The translations under genes were made by a program, and so were the position numbers. The notes beneath the pieces were generated by a model, which did no database searches, had not been told where the DNA came from, and worked only from the letters and a program-made list of their open reading frames with translations. From contig NC_054886.1 of NCBI RefSeq assembly GCF_018320785.1, positions 34,408,110 through 34,472,109 of the forward strand: a stretch of 64,000 nucleotides of DNA, written 5' to 3'. This DNA comes from Cheilinus undulatus. Lineage: Eukaryota; Chordata; Actinopteri; Labriformes; Labridae. Below, piece by piece: positions 20,921 to 31,800 of the stretch (within the stretch, counting starts at the first letter, position 1; the number at the start of each line of letters is the position of its first letter).

Positions 20921-22483
20921 CAGTCGCTAGAAGAAGTATGTGAACCCTTTGAGATTTCTTGGATTTCTGCATAAATTGGTCATCAAATGTGTTCTGATCT
21001 TCATCTAATTCACAACAATAGACAAACACAGTCTGCTTAAACTAATACTGCACAAAAATGATATGTTTTCATGTTTTTATTGAACAAAACATGTAAACAT
21101 TCACAGTGCAGGGTGGAAAAAGTATGTGAACCCCTAGGCTAATGACTGGTTGACCCTCCTTTGGCAGCAATAACCTCAACCAAACGTTCTTTACAAAACC
21201 GTTTCAGTTCAGCAATGTTCTTGGGATGTCTGGTGTGCATCGCTCTCTTGAGGTCATGCCACAGCATCTCAATGGAGTTGAGGTCAGGACTCTGACTGGG
21301 CCACTCCAGAAGGCGTATTTTCTTCTGTTGAAGCCATTCTGTTGTTGATTTACTTCTATGCTTTGGGTCGTTGTCTTGTTGCATCACCCATCCTCTGTTG
21401 AGCTTCAGTTGGTGAACAGATGGTCTTAAGTTTTCCTGTAAAATGTCTTGATAAACTTGGGAATTCATTTTTCCATCAATGACAGCGATGCGTCCAGGCC
21501 CTGAGGCAGCAAAGCAGCCCCAAACCATGATGGCCCCTCCACCATATTTCACAGTTGGGATGAGGTTTTGATGTTGGTGTGCTGTGCCTTTTTTCTCCAC
21601 ACATAGCGTTGTGTGTTCCTTCCAAACAACTCAGTTTTGGTTTCATCTATGGACAGAATATTTTGCCAGTAGTGCTGTGGAACATCCAGGTGCTCTTTTG
21701 TAAACTTCAAACCTGCAGCAATGTGTTTTTTGGACAGCAGTGGCTTCCTCCGTGGTGTCCTCCCATGAACTCCATTCTTGTTTAATGTTTTACTTATTGT
21801 AGATTTGTCAACACAAATGTTAGCATGTGCCAGAGATTTCTGTAAGTCTTTAGCTGAGACTCTAGGAGTCTTCTTCACCTCATTGAGCATTCTGCGCTGT
21901 GCTCTTGCAGTCATCTTTACAGGACGACCACGCCTAGGGAGAGTAGCAACAGTGCTGAACCTTCTCCATTTGTAGTCAGTCTGTCTTACTGTGGACACAT
22001 GAACATCAAGGCTTTTAGAGATACTAATGTAATCTTTTCCAGCTTCATGCAAGTCAACAGTTCTTGATCGTAGGTCTTCTGAGAGCTCTTTTGTGCCAGG
22101 CATGGTTCACATCAGGCAATGCTTCTTGAGAACAGCAAATTCAAAACTGGTGTGTGTTTTTTATAGGGCAGGGCAGCTTTAACCAACACATCCAATCTCA
22201 TCACATTGATTGGACTCCAGGTTGGCTGACTCCTGGCTCCAATTAGCTCTTGGAGAAGTCATTAGCCTAGGGGTTCACATACTTTTTCCACCCTGCACTG
22301 TGAATGTTTACATGTTTTGTTCAATAAAAACATGAAAACATATCATTTTTTGTGCAGTATTAGTTTAAGCAGACTGTGTTTGTCTATTGTTGTGACTTAG
22401 ATGAAGATCAGAACACATTTGATGACCAATTTATGCAGAAATCCAAGAAATCTCAAAGGGTTGACATACTTTTTCTAGCGACT
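20921..22483 (-). mobile_element. Tc1-like DNA transposon, nearly full length
   Basis: Inverted repeats of about 227 bp (20921-21147 and 22257-22483) differ at only a handful of positions and begin CAGTCGCTAGAA (first base altered on the right). They enclose one minus-strand transposase region. The TA target cannot be assigned because both flanks are TA microsatellite. It lies about 1.5 kb from the last lrat exon. Confidence 0.93.
21139..22103 (-). pseudogene. Tc1-like transposase, one frameshift
   Basis: The frame from 22103 begins [20 protein letters not shown]. It covers the paired helix-turn-helix DNA-binding region and the first catalytic Asp (SIDETK). Near 21590 it shifts into a second frame that continues to 21139. 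That frame holds DNDPKH (second Asp) and [11 protein letters not shown] (Glu), so all three residues of the DD34E triad are present. The break lies beside a run of T/A bases (GCCTTTTTTCTCC on plus), so a sequencing indel is possible. Apart from it no stop is seen, and the total length is near the usual 320-340 aa. Confidence 0.9.
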
Positions 22484-22500
22484 ATATACATATATATATT

Positions 22501-23385
22501 CAGTCTCAACAGAAACTCTGGGGGCTGGAGTGTCACATAGACAAAATTAAATAAATATGTTGGTCTACTGTATTAGTATTTGTATTTTCTTTTAAAATGC
22601 AGAACATTTTTAGTCATTACCATTAGTCTACCCCTATTATCTATAATGCAGCAGGCCACATGGAGACAAGTCTGCCCACAAAACTGGCTGGGCCTTCTAT
22701 TTTCACCACTTTTTTAACCCTTTTACATAATATTTTTTGACAATTTTTGCAACTTTAAACCAAATTTTGCCTCTTTAACCCAATTTTTACCATTCTTTAA
22801 CACGTTTAAACGACTTTTCCTACATGATTTCCCCTTCACGCCATTCTTTTATTCATTTTTGCCACTTTTCTTCTATTTTTACCACTTTTTAACCCCTCTT
22901 CATAACTTTTTTGCACAATTTTTTCATTTGTAACCAATTTTTGCCTGTTTCCCCCTTTTTTCTTCTTTTAACATTTTTTGCTACATTTTAACTTCTTTTC
23001 ACAACCTTTTTTTTCCCCTGTTGCCACTCCACAACCCAGTTTGCCTCTCACTACCTATTCTTGCTACTCTTTAACCTCTTTTCACCACTTTATCTGCTCA
23101 TTTTTGCAGCACTTCTGCCAACCTTAACCCTTATTTGAATATCTTGTAATTATGACAGTAAATTTCAGTAAAAACATTTCAAATGTGAAGTCATTCTAAA
23201 ATTACTTCAGTATTAATTGTTTGTGGGATGGATTTAACAGCTGCAGACATTTAAAGCCAAAGAATACTCCTAAAACCATATCTTTTCCTCCTTTTCTGAA
23301 TTTAGTGATCTTTCAGGGGCCAGACAGGAAGCTTTGGGGGGCCTGATGTGGCCCCCGGGCCGCCAGTTGATGATCAGGGCCTTAT
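22501..23385 (+). mobile_element. hAT-like non-autonomous element, left end missing
   Basis: It begins CAGTCTCAACAGAAACTCTG at the Tc1 flank and ends GGCCGCCAGTTGATGATCAG. It is the same family as 54889-55903 and 56502-57999. The first 40 or so bases of the family are absent. The middle is a TTTTTGCCAC-type array. Confidence 0.7.
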
Positions 23386-24026
23386 ATCCATATTGGTCTT
23401 AGAAATCCAAACATCTCAAAATCACAAAATCAAAAAGTCAAATCGTATTCCATTTCCTTTATTTACATATAAAACAAGGTATAGAGTGTTACAGCTTCAT
23501 AAAAATAAAATCTGTACAAAAGTTTGACTGTTAAAGAACAATCCGGTCTAAATGACGCCTATTTACACATATTTAGGAGGTATTCACCTGGTTACAGTGC
23601 AGAGGGGGCGGAGCTTATTCATCCTCTTTGAACACTCATGTTGTGACTGTGAAGTCAAACATACTCAGTAGATTCATCCGCCACTGGAAATAGTCCCCAC
23701 TAGTGTTTAAAGAAAGTGATAAAGCAGTGATCTCCGAAATGCTGAGTGGTGTTGATAAAGATGAAGAATATGAAGAAGAAGTAAACTATTTGGTATATAT
23801 GGTATAAAACTGACTAATTCAAAGGCTTGGATGGCAAATCAGGAGCCAATTTAAGATGATATGGTTGGATAAATGTTGGTGTTGATGTTATAGAAGCTAA
23901 ATGATAGAACAAGTGTAGTCATTAACTGTATAGAGTTGTATGCAGACGACTACCTCCTCTCCCTCCAATATGGAGGCTCAGTCCGTTCAGAAGCAGACTC
24001 CAATTCTGAACGTGGATAAGGTCCTT

Positions 24027-24179
24027 CTAACTGGCCATCCACAGCGTGAAGGGGACCAGGAAGGTGGGCAGGGCCGTGCTGAAGGATATCCCCAAACACG
24101 CCATGGACAGGAGTCCCAGCAGCGCTGTGAGGGGGACGCTACGCTGGTCCCGGATTAGGGACTTCAGCCACTCACAGAA
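24027..24179 (-). CDS. lrat: lrat coding exon 2 (C-terminal membrane anchor)
   Basis: Acceptor GTCTTCCAG, 50 codons and TAG. It encodes [15 protein letters not shown], a hydrophobic helix, and VPFTLWMAS at the end, matching the conserved LRAT C-terminus (IIRDQRS and FFLWMAG in human). Confidence 0.95.
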   Translation of the reverse strand, partial: FCEWLKSLIRDQRSVPLTALLGLLSMACLGISFSTALPTFLVPFTLWMAS

Positions 24180-27100
24180 CTGGAAGACGAGAAATAACAT
24201 TAATAACACTCAAAAATAAATGAAAATATTTGATTTATCTTGTGTGGAGAGGAAGTTTGGATTGAGTGCATTACAACACAAGAACAACTGATGTAAACAG
24301 AAAATATCCTCAAATCTGAAACTACTTTAATGGCAAACACAAAAAACAAGAACATTCTAAAATTATTTGGGGTCCTTAAAACTAAAGAAGCTTTAGTCTA
24401 TAAAGGAGGAGGCTGGGGTGGAGGAGGTGAAGCTTTATGTTATAAAGGAGGACGCTGGGGTGGAGGAGGTGAAGCTCTAGTCTATAAAGGAGGACGCTGG
24501 GGTGGAGGAGGTGAAGCTCTAGTCTATAAAGTAAGAGGCTGGGGTGGAGGAGGTGAAGCTTTATGTTATAAAGGAGGAGGCTGGGGTGGAGGAGGTGAAG
24601 CTTTCGTCTATAAAGGAGGACGCTGGGGTGGAGGAGGTGAAGCGTTGGTCTATAAAGGAGGAGGCTGGGGTGGAGGAGGTGAAGCTTTAGTCTATAAAGG
24701 AGGAGGCTGGGGTGGAGGAGGTGAAGCTTTGGTCTATAAAGGAGGAGGCTGGGGTGGAGGAGGTGAAGCTTTAGTCTACAAAGGAGGAGGCTGGGGTGGA
24801 GGAGGTGAAGCCTTAGGCTATAAAGGAGGAGGCTGGGGTGGAGGAGGTGAAGCTTTAGTCTATAAAGGAGGAGGCTGGGGTGGAGGAGGTGAAGCTTTGG
24901 TCTATAAAGGAGGAGGCTGGGGTGGAGGAGCTGAAGCTTTGGTCTATAAAGGAGGAGGCTGGGGTGGAGGAGGTGAAGCTTTAGTCAGTAAAGGAGGAGG
25001 CTGGGGTGGAGGAGGTGACGCTTTAGTCTTTAAAGGAGGAGGCTGGGGTGGAGGAGGTGACGCTTTGGTCTTTAAAGGAGGAGGCTGGGGTGGAGGAGGT
25101 AAAGCTTTATGCTCTAAAGGAGATCTAGGGTGGTTGTTTCTTGTCATATTGTGTCATCACTGTGACTGGTGGTGGAATTTTAACACTGTTATTTGAAGGC
25201 TTTTCTTTGAGCACAAAAACAGGAAACACTTTGATTGTCAGTCATTTGACAGACAGTAAATCTGCGACAAAATCTACAAACATTTTGACCCAGAAGTCGA
25301 TGATTTACTGTTACACGCCTGTGTCATTAGCGTCTTTTTTGCATTGCATTTCCAATTGGTAGAAAATCAAGAGAAGACAAGCACATTCTTATAACAGTGC
25401 AGGAAACAAGCTGAATGAATCCTTTAATCGGAGCTTCCTGGTCTGTGCATTTAGACTCGTTGCTCTCTGTAATGGCTCTAGGTTTTGTGTGCAGCACAGT
25501 CCTGTCACTAAAGCCCTCCTTAACGGTTCTTTACATTGATGTGGCGAGCTAAAGTTAACTCCTCCCATGGCGACGACCCTGCCGCTAGAGCTGAAGTCCA
25601 TGGTCCCTGCAGAAAAGGACCTCATTCCTCAAACGTTCCAAATCTTCCCCCCTCCCTCTGAGCGACCTTCTAGTAAAAAGATGAAGAATATAATTGGCCT
25701 GTTGTTTATTTTACCATGAGGCCCTCCGGGGCCCCTGAGGGGGCCCACGTGCCCACAAACCCTCGGCACCCCACCCTTTAATGAGGCTGTAGGAAGCAGA
25801 CTCAGCTCCCAGGCTGCTGCAGGTCAGATGTTTAGGTTAGCAATTACAAGAAGTGAAACTGGATCAGTCTGACTGTTGGAGGAGGGTCAGACGAAGCCCT
25901 GAGACGACCCACAACCAGACCCTTTATTTACCACGTTTACTACAACAACCAGGATGTTTGGGATGTTTTCTTGAGACTTTTTGAGTCTTTATCCTGGGAT
26001 AACAACAATTTTTCTAGTGATCAGTGATCCTTTTTTTCAGTCTTGAGAGGATGATTGAAGTTGACCTACATCAGTGGGTTCCAACCTGGGGTCTGGGCAC
26101 CCCTGGGGGGGGGGGTAACGAATGATCTCAGGGGGCGTGCAAGACCCTGTCTGCTCTGATGTTGTCAAAGTTACAGCTACATACTGTATATATTTTTAAA
26201 AACCCATGGTTAGAATCATGACATATAAGGGCCAACCAAAAAGCTGACAAAATGAAGAGAATCCATTTATTTTCTTGTAGAAAATTCACATTTTTAGAAA
26301 AGAAAATTGCGATTATAAAGTCGAATCAAACTCAGAATTTCAGTCTCAAAATCATGATTTACAACATTGTAAAGTACAAAAATATAGGTGCGCAAACTGA
26401 AAACTGTGGTTGGATTTTTGACTTTATAGTCTCTAAAATTCTACGTTTTGGTTCACGTACACTTAACAACTTTTAAAGTCTTTTTTTTTCACAAACTGAA
26501 CATTTTTTTAAACTTTAGAAATTTGATTTTTTTGATCATCAGATCATACTTATTTTTTTTTCTACAATAGCGCTAGTACACTTTAGTAATACTGGATAGT
26601 TTATACATGGATCTTTGTCAACGACAAGTGCATGTAGGCCGGTTATGTTCGGATTTTGCCAAATACAACAATTCAAAGTAACGATTGATTTTTCCAAGTG
26701 GGTCCTGGGGGTCTTAGCTTTCCTCAGATATGAGTGGTGGTGGTGGGGGTGGGAGAGAAAAAGAGGTTGGAAACCAGTGGCTTATATTATGAGAAAACCA
26801 ACCACAAGGTGTGGCACCTAGTCATGCAGTCTCCATGGAGACAGAAGAGGTCAGAGACATCCAGAGTGGTACTGTGAGGGATGCCACCTTTGCAATAAGA
26901 TGGTTGGTGAAACTTCATCCCTGCTGGATATTCCTCAGCCGACTGTTAGTGATACTATTAGAAAGTGGAAGAGTTCAGGAACAACAGCAACTCAGCCATG
27001 AAGTGGAAGACCGCATAAAATAACAAATCCACATCAATAACCGCTTAAGTGATGGTGGGTGAAACTCTCCAACTGATTCCTGAGCCAGGCCGTCTGGTCC

Positions 27101-30100
27101 AACATCAGTGCCTGACCTCATAAATGCTCTACATCAGTGTTACTCAACCCAGCTCAACCAAAGAGCCAAATTGTTGAAAAAAATCTATCACAAGAGCCAC
27201 AACTTTAATGGTGAAAAGTGACTAAAATGGGCAAAAAAGCCGTAAAAAGGTGGGAAAATGGGGTAATAGTGGCATTTAATAGCAAAAGGCAGCTGAAATT
27301 GGTGAAAAATTGCAAAGAAGCAGGATAAAAGTGGTTAAAACCTACGAAAAAGGGCAAATATGGGATAAAAGTGGCAAAAAAATGGTCAAAAAGTGACTAG
27401 AAGAAGTGGTAAAAATATGCTAAAAGCAGCAGAAATAGATTTGAAGTGGCAAAACATGGGAGAAAGGGGGTAAAACAGGCATACAATGGTAAAAAGTGGC
27501 AAAAATTGAGTTACAGGTAGTCAAAAAGCAGCAAAAAATATGTGAAAAGTGACTTAAATGGGCAAAAAAGCTGTAGAAGGTGGGAAAATGGTAAAAAAAA
27601 AAGTGGCATTTAATGGTAAAAGGCAGTTTAAATGGGTGAAAAATTGCAAAGAAGCAGGATAAAAGTGGAAAATCTGATGAAAAGGGGCAAAAAGTGGCAA
27701 AAAATTGTCAAAAAGTGGCTAGAAGAAGTGTTAAAAATGGGCTAAGAGCAGCAGAAATGGATTTAAAGTGGTAAAAAAATATTACAACAAAGGACAAAAA
27801 ATTGCAAATAAGGGCAATGGAAACATACAGGGAGAAAATAAAGGTCAACAATTAAGTGTGACCATTAAAACCTGCTGTATACGTGAGGGAGCCACGCTGA
27901 GTATCACTGAGCTAGAGTTTGCCCAGACTGGTGTCTCCAAACCCCCATACCTTTTCACTAGAGTAAGAAGTCTGGCCAGCACTGGATGCCTTCTAAAAGT
28001 CCTGATCAGAAGTCTTCCCTGATTTTCCACATCATAAAACCAGACAGCAGCTGTGAGTCTCGTGATGTTGGGTTCATAGTGATGGTCGTATAAAGAATCT
28101 TTTCACTCTGATGCTCAGAGAAGGATTGTGGGTTTTTGTAGTCATTACCAGCTAAACTTCTCTCACAGGAATCACTGATGACCTGAACATATGAGCCGCC
28201 GCCCTCCTTCATCATCATCATCCTCCTCTCTCCGTCCCGACTCTGACTCTTGCTGCTGCTTGCTCTCAATGTGCCGTTTGTTCTCCGAGAAGTGACCCAG
28301 ATTTTCCCCTCGTTTAAAAACAGGCTCACCTCCACACTGAGGAGGAGGAGGAGGAGGAGGAGGAAGGGCTGAGAAAAAACATGCTTTCTAATCTGGTTAA
28401 CCACATGAAGAATGATGGTTGATACAGAGGCATCAGAGATCCACTTCACTTTAATTTCACGGTCCTATTTTGGTTAAAGTTATTTTTATTCCAGCTTTTT
28501 AGTGTGACTTCGAGCATTTTCCATCCATCTTTAGCCTGCAGCCACAAATAAAAGTTCCTGGTGATGTTGATCTATTGACTTACAACCTTAAATCTCAGAA
28601 ATGAGCAAATCTTTCAATTATCAATGGACATAAAACTGGTAAACTAATAAAATGAAACACAGTCACAGCTAAAATCTGGAGTTCTTGGAGCTTCAATGCT
28701 ATACACTTCTATGCACGAGTATGCCTTTATAGACTACACCTCCTCCACCCAGCCTCCTCCTTTATAACAAAAAGCTTCACCTCCTCCACCCCAGCCTCCT
28801 CCTTTATAACATAAAGCTTCACCTCCTCCACCCAGCCTCCTCCTTTATAACATAAAGCTTCACCTCCTCCACCCCAGCCTCCTCCTTTATAACATAAAGC
28901 TTCACCTCCTCCACCCCAGCCTCCTCCTTTATAACATAAAGCTTCACCTCCTCCACCCCAGCCTCCTCCTTTATAACATAAAGCTTCACCTCCTCCACCC
29001 CAGCCTCCTCCTTTATAACATAAATCTTCACCTCCTCCACCCCAGCCTCTTCCTTTATAGACTGAAGCTTCACCTCCTCCACCCAGCCTCCTCCTTTATA
29101 ACATAAAGCTTCAGCTCCTCCACCCCAGCCTCTTCCTTTATAGACTAAAGCTTCACCTCCTCCACCCAAGCCTCCTCCTTTATAACATAAATCTTCACCT
29201 CCTCCACCCAGCGTCCTCCTTTATAACAAAAAGCTTCACCTCCTCCACCCCAGCCTCCTCCTTTATAACCTAAAGCTTCACCTCCTCCACCCCAGCCTCC
29301 TCCTTTATAGACTAAAGCTTCACCTCCTCCACCCCAGCCTCCTCCTTTAGAGACTAAAGCTTCACCTCCTCCACCCCAGCCTCCTCCTTTATAGACTAAA
29401 GCTTCACCTCCTCCACCCCAGCCTCCTCCTTTATAGACTAAAGCTTCACCTCCTCCACCCCAGCCTCCTCCTTTATAGCATGCTGTATAAAATCTTAATT
29501 TCTCGTTAATCTACACTCAGAGCGCCATCCCCCATCTAAATGCATGAGTGTTTGACCAGTAGCATTGGTGCTAGCATTCTGGCTAACAGTCCTTGTTTGG
29601 GAGCTAAAAAGTGTGTCACGCTCTTACTGAGTTCTGAGGTTCAAATCATCTATTGGTGCCACTTTTTTAACCCATTTCACCACTACTTCAGCTATTTTAG
29701 CCACTTTAATCAACATTTGCTGTTTTGAGGCCATAATTAGACTATCACAGATTTTTGCTTCTTTCTGCTCTAATCTGTCTCTTTTTATACCTTTTTCTAC
29801 CACATTTCACCAATTTTGTCCCTTATTTCTTTCATTAATAATCCATCTTTACTGTTTTTTTACATCATCTTAACAGTTCTAACTCAATATTTGCCACCTT
29901 TCACCAATTTTGCCTCTTCTTTTGCCAGTATTAACCCATTTCTGATACTTTTACATTGTTTTGAGACTTCTACACAGTTTTTGCTCTTTTTGCCACTTTC
30001 ACTTGTATTTGAAGTGTTTTTGCCCTGTTTTGACTCTTTTAACTCTTTTCACAATTGTTCATTTTCTTTCAGACAAGTTCTCTCAGTTTCTTCTACTTTA

Positions 30101-31593
30101 TTTTCTGGTGTCCTCGCATCTTTAGCTGTGGAGTCTGACATTGTTTACATCAGTGTGTCTATCTACACTGCTAACATTAGCAGTGACAAGCTACATTTTA
30201 CTAAAACATGAACAAATTAAATGTATTTATGTATTTAGAGTGGTGATTATTATCATATTATTATTAATATCAAATATGGCTATGGCAGCTTAACTTTACT
30301 TTGGACCATAATCTGAGGACCCCCATGGCCCCAGGTAGACCGGGCCCCTGAGAACCCCCTCCTGCCCCCTTTATGATCAGCGTCACGTGAATCAGTCTAA
30401 CATCAGATAACCAGATAAGTGGACCGATCAGACTTCAGATAACCAGATAAGAGGACTGATCAGACATCAGATAACCAGATAAGTGGACCGATCAGACTTC
30501 AGATAACCAGATAAGTGGACTGATCAGACATCAGATAACCAGATAAGTGGACCGATCAGACTTCAGATAACCAGATAAGAGGACCGATCAGACTTCAGAT
30601 AACCAGATAAGTGGACTGATCAGACTTCAGATAACCAGATAAGTGGACCGATCAGACTTCAGATAACCAGATAAGTGGACCGATCAGACTTCAGATAACC
30701 AGATAAGAGGACCGATCAGACTTCAGATAACCAGATAAGTGGACTGATCAGACTTCAGATAACCAGATAAGTGGACCGATCAGACTTCAGATAACCAGAT
30801 AAGTGGACCGATCAGACTTCAGATAACCAGATAAGAGGACCGATCAGACTTCAGATAACCAGATAAGAGGACCGATCAGACTTCAGATAACCAGATAAGA
30901 GGACCGATCAGACTTCAGATAACCAGATAAGAGGACTGATCAGACAGTCTGTGTCTGTTGTGATCAGACTGCTCTACCTGCACGTGCATCACGTGCAGCA
31001 CTCACCTGCTCCGTCTGCAGACTCTGGGCCGTCCCGTAGCGGCAGTAGGTGACGAAGTGCTCGCAGTTGTTCCACAGCAGGCTGTAGGCCACGGAGCCCA
31101 GCAGCTTCTCCGCCCTCTGCGCCACCTCCTCTCCCTGCAGCGGGCCACGGAGCACCGCCCGGTCCATGTGGTTCAGCAGGATCCCGGCTCCGTACGCGAA
31201 GTCCTCCACGGAGTCCGTGCGGATGCTCGCGCGCTTGAAGACGACCCCGAGCAGCAGGCGCGTGTTGGTGACCATCCTCTGGATCTGTCTGCCGTCTGCG
31301 GTCAGAGCCGGGAGGATGTCCGGGATCAGGTGGGCCACCCGGTCCTCCCCCAGGTAGATCCCGAAGTGGGTGAACAGAGTCCGGGGGACCTCCAGAAGGT
31401 CCCCGCGCTGGAACCGCGGACAGGACCCGGATCCGGCTCCAGGTGCGGGCAGAGGAGGAGAGTCGTCCCGGTCGCAGCGCCTCGTGAGCGGAGATTCTGC
31501 GCGCGCTGCGCCCAGAGGAGACAGCAGACTGGAGAGCTTAATGTGCGCGAGGAGGAAGAGCTTCTCCAGGAGGAAGATGAGGGTGTCCAACAT
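24027..31593 (-). CDS. lrat: lrat, lecithin retinol acyltransferase
   Basis: Two coding exons, 31593-31006 and 24179-24027, join in phase 0 to 246 aa, close to the roughly 230 aa of mammalian LRAT. The N-terminus ([15 protein letters not shown]) resembles the human N-terminal hydrophobic segment. A Pro/Arg-rich linker is longer than usual. The core carries [10 protein letters not shown], His76 (THFGIYLG), His88 (VAHLIPDI) and Cys177 ([13 protein letters not shown]); the spacings of 12 and 101 match human His60/His72/Cys161. The C-terminal anchor follows IRDQRS and ends LWMAS. LRAT makes retinyl esters from retinol and phosphatidylcholine at the ER, supporting vitamin A storage and the visual cycle. 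Exon 1 is very GC-rich. The 6.8-kb intron contains three large minisatellites. The nearest AATAAA on this strand downstream is at 23463-23458. This is the more canonical of the two LRAT genes here; the assignment to a named zebrafish lrata/lratb copy is not made. Confidence 0.95.
24330..25196 (+). repeat. 42-bp G-rich minisatellite (array 1), open in one frame
   Basis: About 17 units of 42 bp between 24389 and 25130 contain GGAGGAGGCTGGGGTGGAGG on the plus strand. Because 42 is a multiple of three, one frame stays open for 288 codons, reading repeats of [14 protein letters not shown]. It lies inside the lrat intron, antisense to lrat. No promoter, splice or homology evidence makes it a gene. 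Confidence 0.92.
25197..26071. other. lrat intron segment
   Basis: Unique-looking sequence between repeats. It includes a GC-rich patch at 25715-25775 (GGCCCTCCGGGGCCCCTGAG). No gene recognised. Confidence 0.4.
26072..26779 (+). mobile_element. hAT-type non-autonomous element
   Basis: Starts CAGTGGGTTCCAACCTGGGG and ends GGTTGGAAACCAGTG. The flanks ACCTACAT and GCTTATAT match 5/8, all differences being transitions. It shares sequence with the MITE at 7880. A short low-quality frame inside is not a gene. Confidence 0.7.
26800..27134. repeat. degenerate Tc1/mariner-like fragment, continued after 27909
   Basis: Phrases such as GACATCCAGAGTGGTACTGT and CCAACATCAGTGCCTGACCT resemble Tc1/mariner transposase DNA that I recall from fish repeats. 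The fragment is interrupted by the hAT element at 27135. Many stops are present. Confidence 0.4.
27135..27909 (+). mobile_element. hAT-type non-autonomous element
   Basis: Termini CAGTGTTACTCAACCC and TGAGTATCACTG are inverted. The interior holds two copies of a block of about 350 bp of GTGGCAAAAATGGG-type units. The flanking 8-bp sequences (CTCTACAT, AGCTAGAG) agree only partly. Confidence 0.78.
28030..28728. other. lrat intron segment with (GAG)n
   Basis: Contains a GAGGAGGAG run at 28339-28364. Otherwise no recognised feature. Confidence 0.45.
28729..29481 (-). repeat. 42-bp minisatellite (array 2), inverted relative to array 1
   Basis: About 18 units of the same 42-bp motif, here with CCTCCACCCCAGCCTCCTCC on the plus strand. 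Several units are 41 bp because one C is missing, so the frame is broken, unlike array 1. It lies in the lrat intron in the orientation that places the G-rich strand in the pre-mRNA. Confidence 0.93.
29640..30185. repeat. TTTTTGCCAC-type element fragment
   Basis: A degenerate GCCACTTT array ends with TCTCAGTTTCTTCTACTTTA, then TAGCTGTGGAGTCTGACAT. The same distal sequence is found at 15595-15640 and, in part, at 36440-36500, so this is a separate family from the CAGTG-ended elements. Confidence 0.6.
30403..30950. repeat. 32-bp minisatellite with two AGATAA motifs per unit
   Basis: About 17 units of 32 bp (CAGATAACCAGATAAG, TGGACCGATCAGACTT) with few differences (TGGAC/AGGAC, CCGAT/CTGAT, ACTTC/ACATC). 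Each unit has two AGATAA sequences fitting the GATA-factor consensus WGATAR. The array ends about 55 bases from the lrat exon 1 splice donor, inside the intron. Confidence 0.95.
31006..31593 (-). CDS. lrat: lrat coding exon 1 (whole catalytic core)
   Basis: The start codon is at 31593-31591; 196 codons run to the donor CAG/GTGAGTG. All three catalytic residues (His76, His88, Cys177) are in this one exon, as in mammals. The Met was chosen because [12 protein letters not shown] aligns with the known LRAT N-terminus. Confidence 0.95.
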
Positions 31594-31800
31594 GACGAGG
31601 ACAGAGGGAGAAGAACCACCGAAGAAGAAGATGTGTGATGTCTGCCCTCCTCTCTCCTCTCCTCAGGTCTGTCCTCAGGAAGCCACATTTGGAGAGGGAG
31701 GGAGGGGAGGGCCGCGTGACGTCACGAGGAGACTTTAAATGACTGATGGAGAGAGAGAGAGAGAGAAGTGACAGGGAAGTTTCCTTCCAGATAGTGACGT
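31594..31800 (-). promoter_or_regulatory. putative lrat 5' flank with (GA)n tract
   Basis: The GC-rich region upstream of the lrat start includes a GAGAGAGAGAGAG tract at about 31750-31766 and a TTTAAA at 31734-31739. Promoter identity is inferred from position only. Confidence 0.3.

Noticed and set aside
30403-30950. Regular 32-bp direct repeats resembling a CRISPR array
   Set aside because: There are no unique spacers, the units are contiguous, and the setting is a vertebrate intron; it is a minisatellite.
31057-31738. Plus-strand frames of 122-193 aa opposite lrat exon 1
   Set aside because: Antisense shadows of a GC-rich coding exon; the minus strand matches LRAT throughout.
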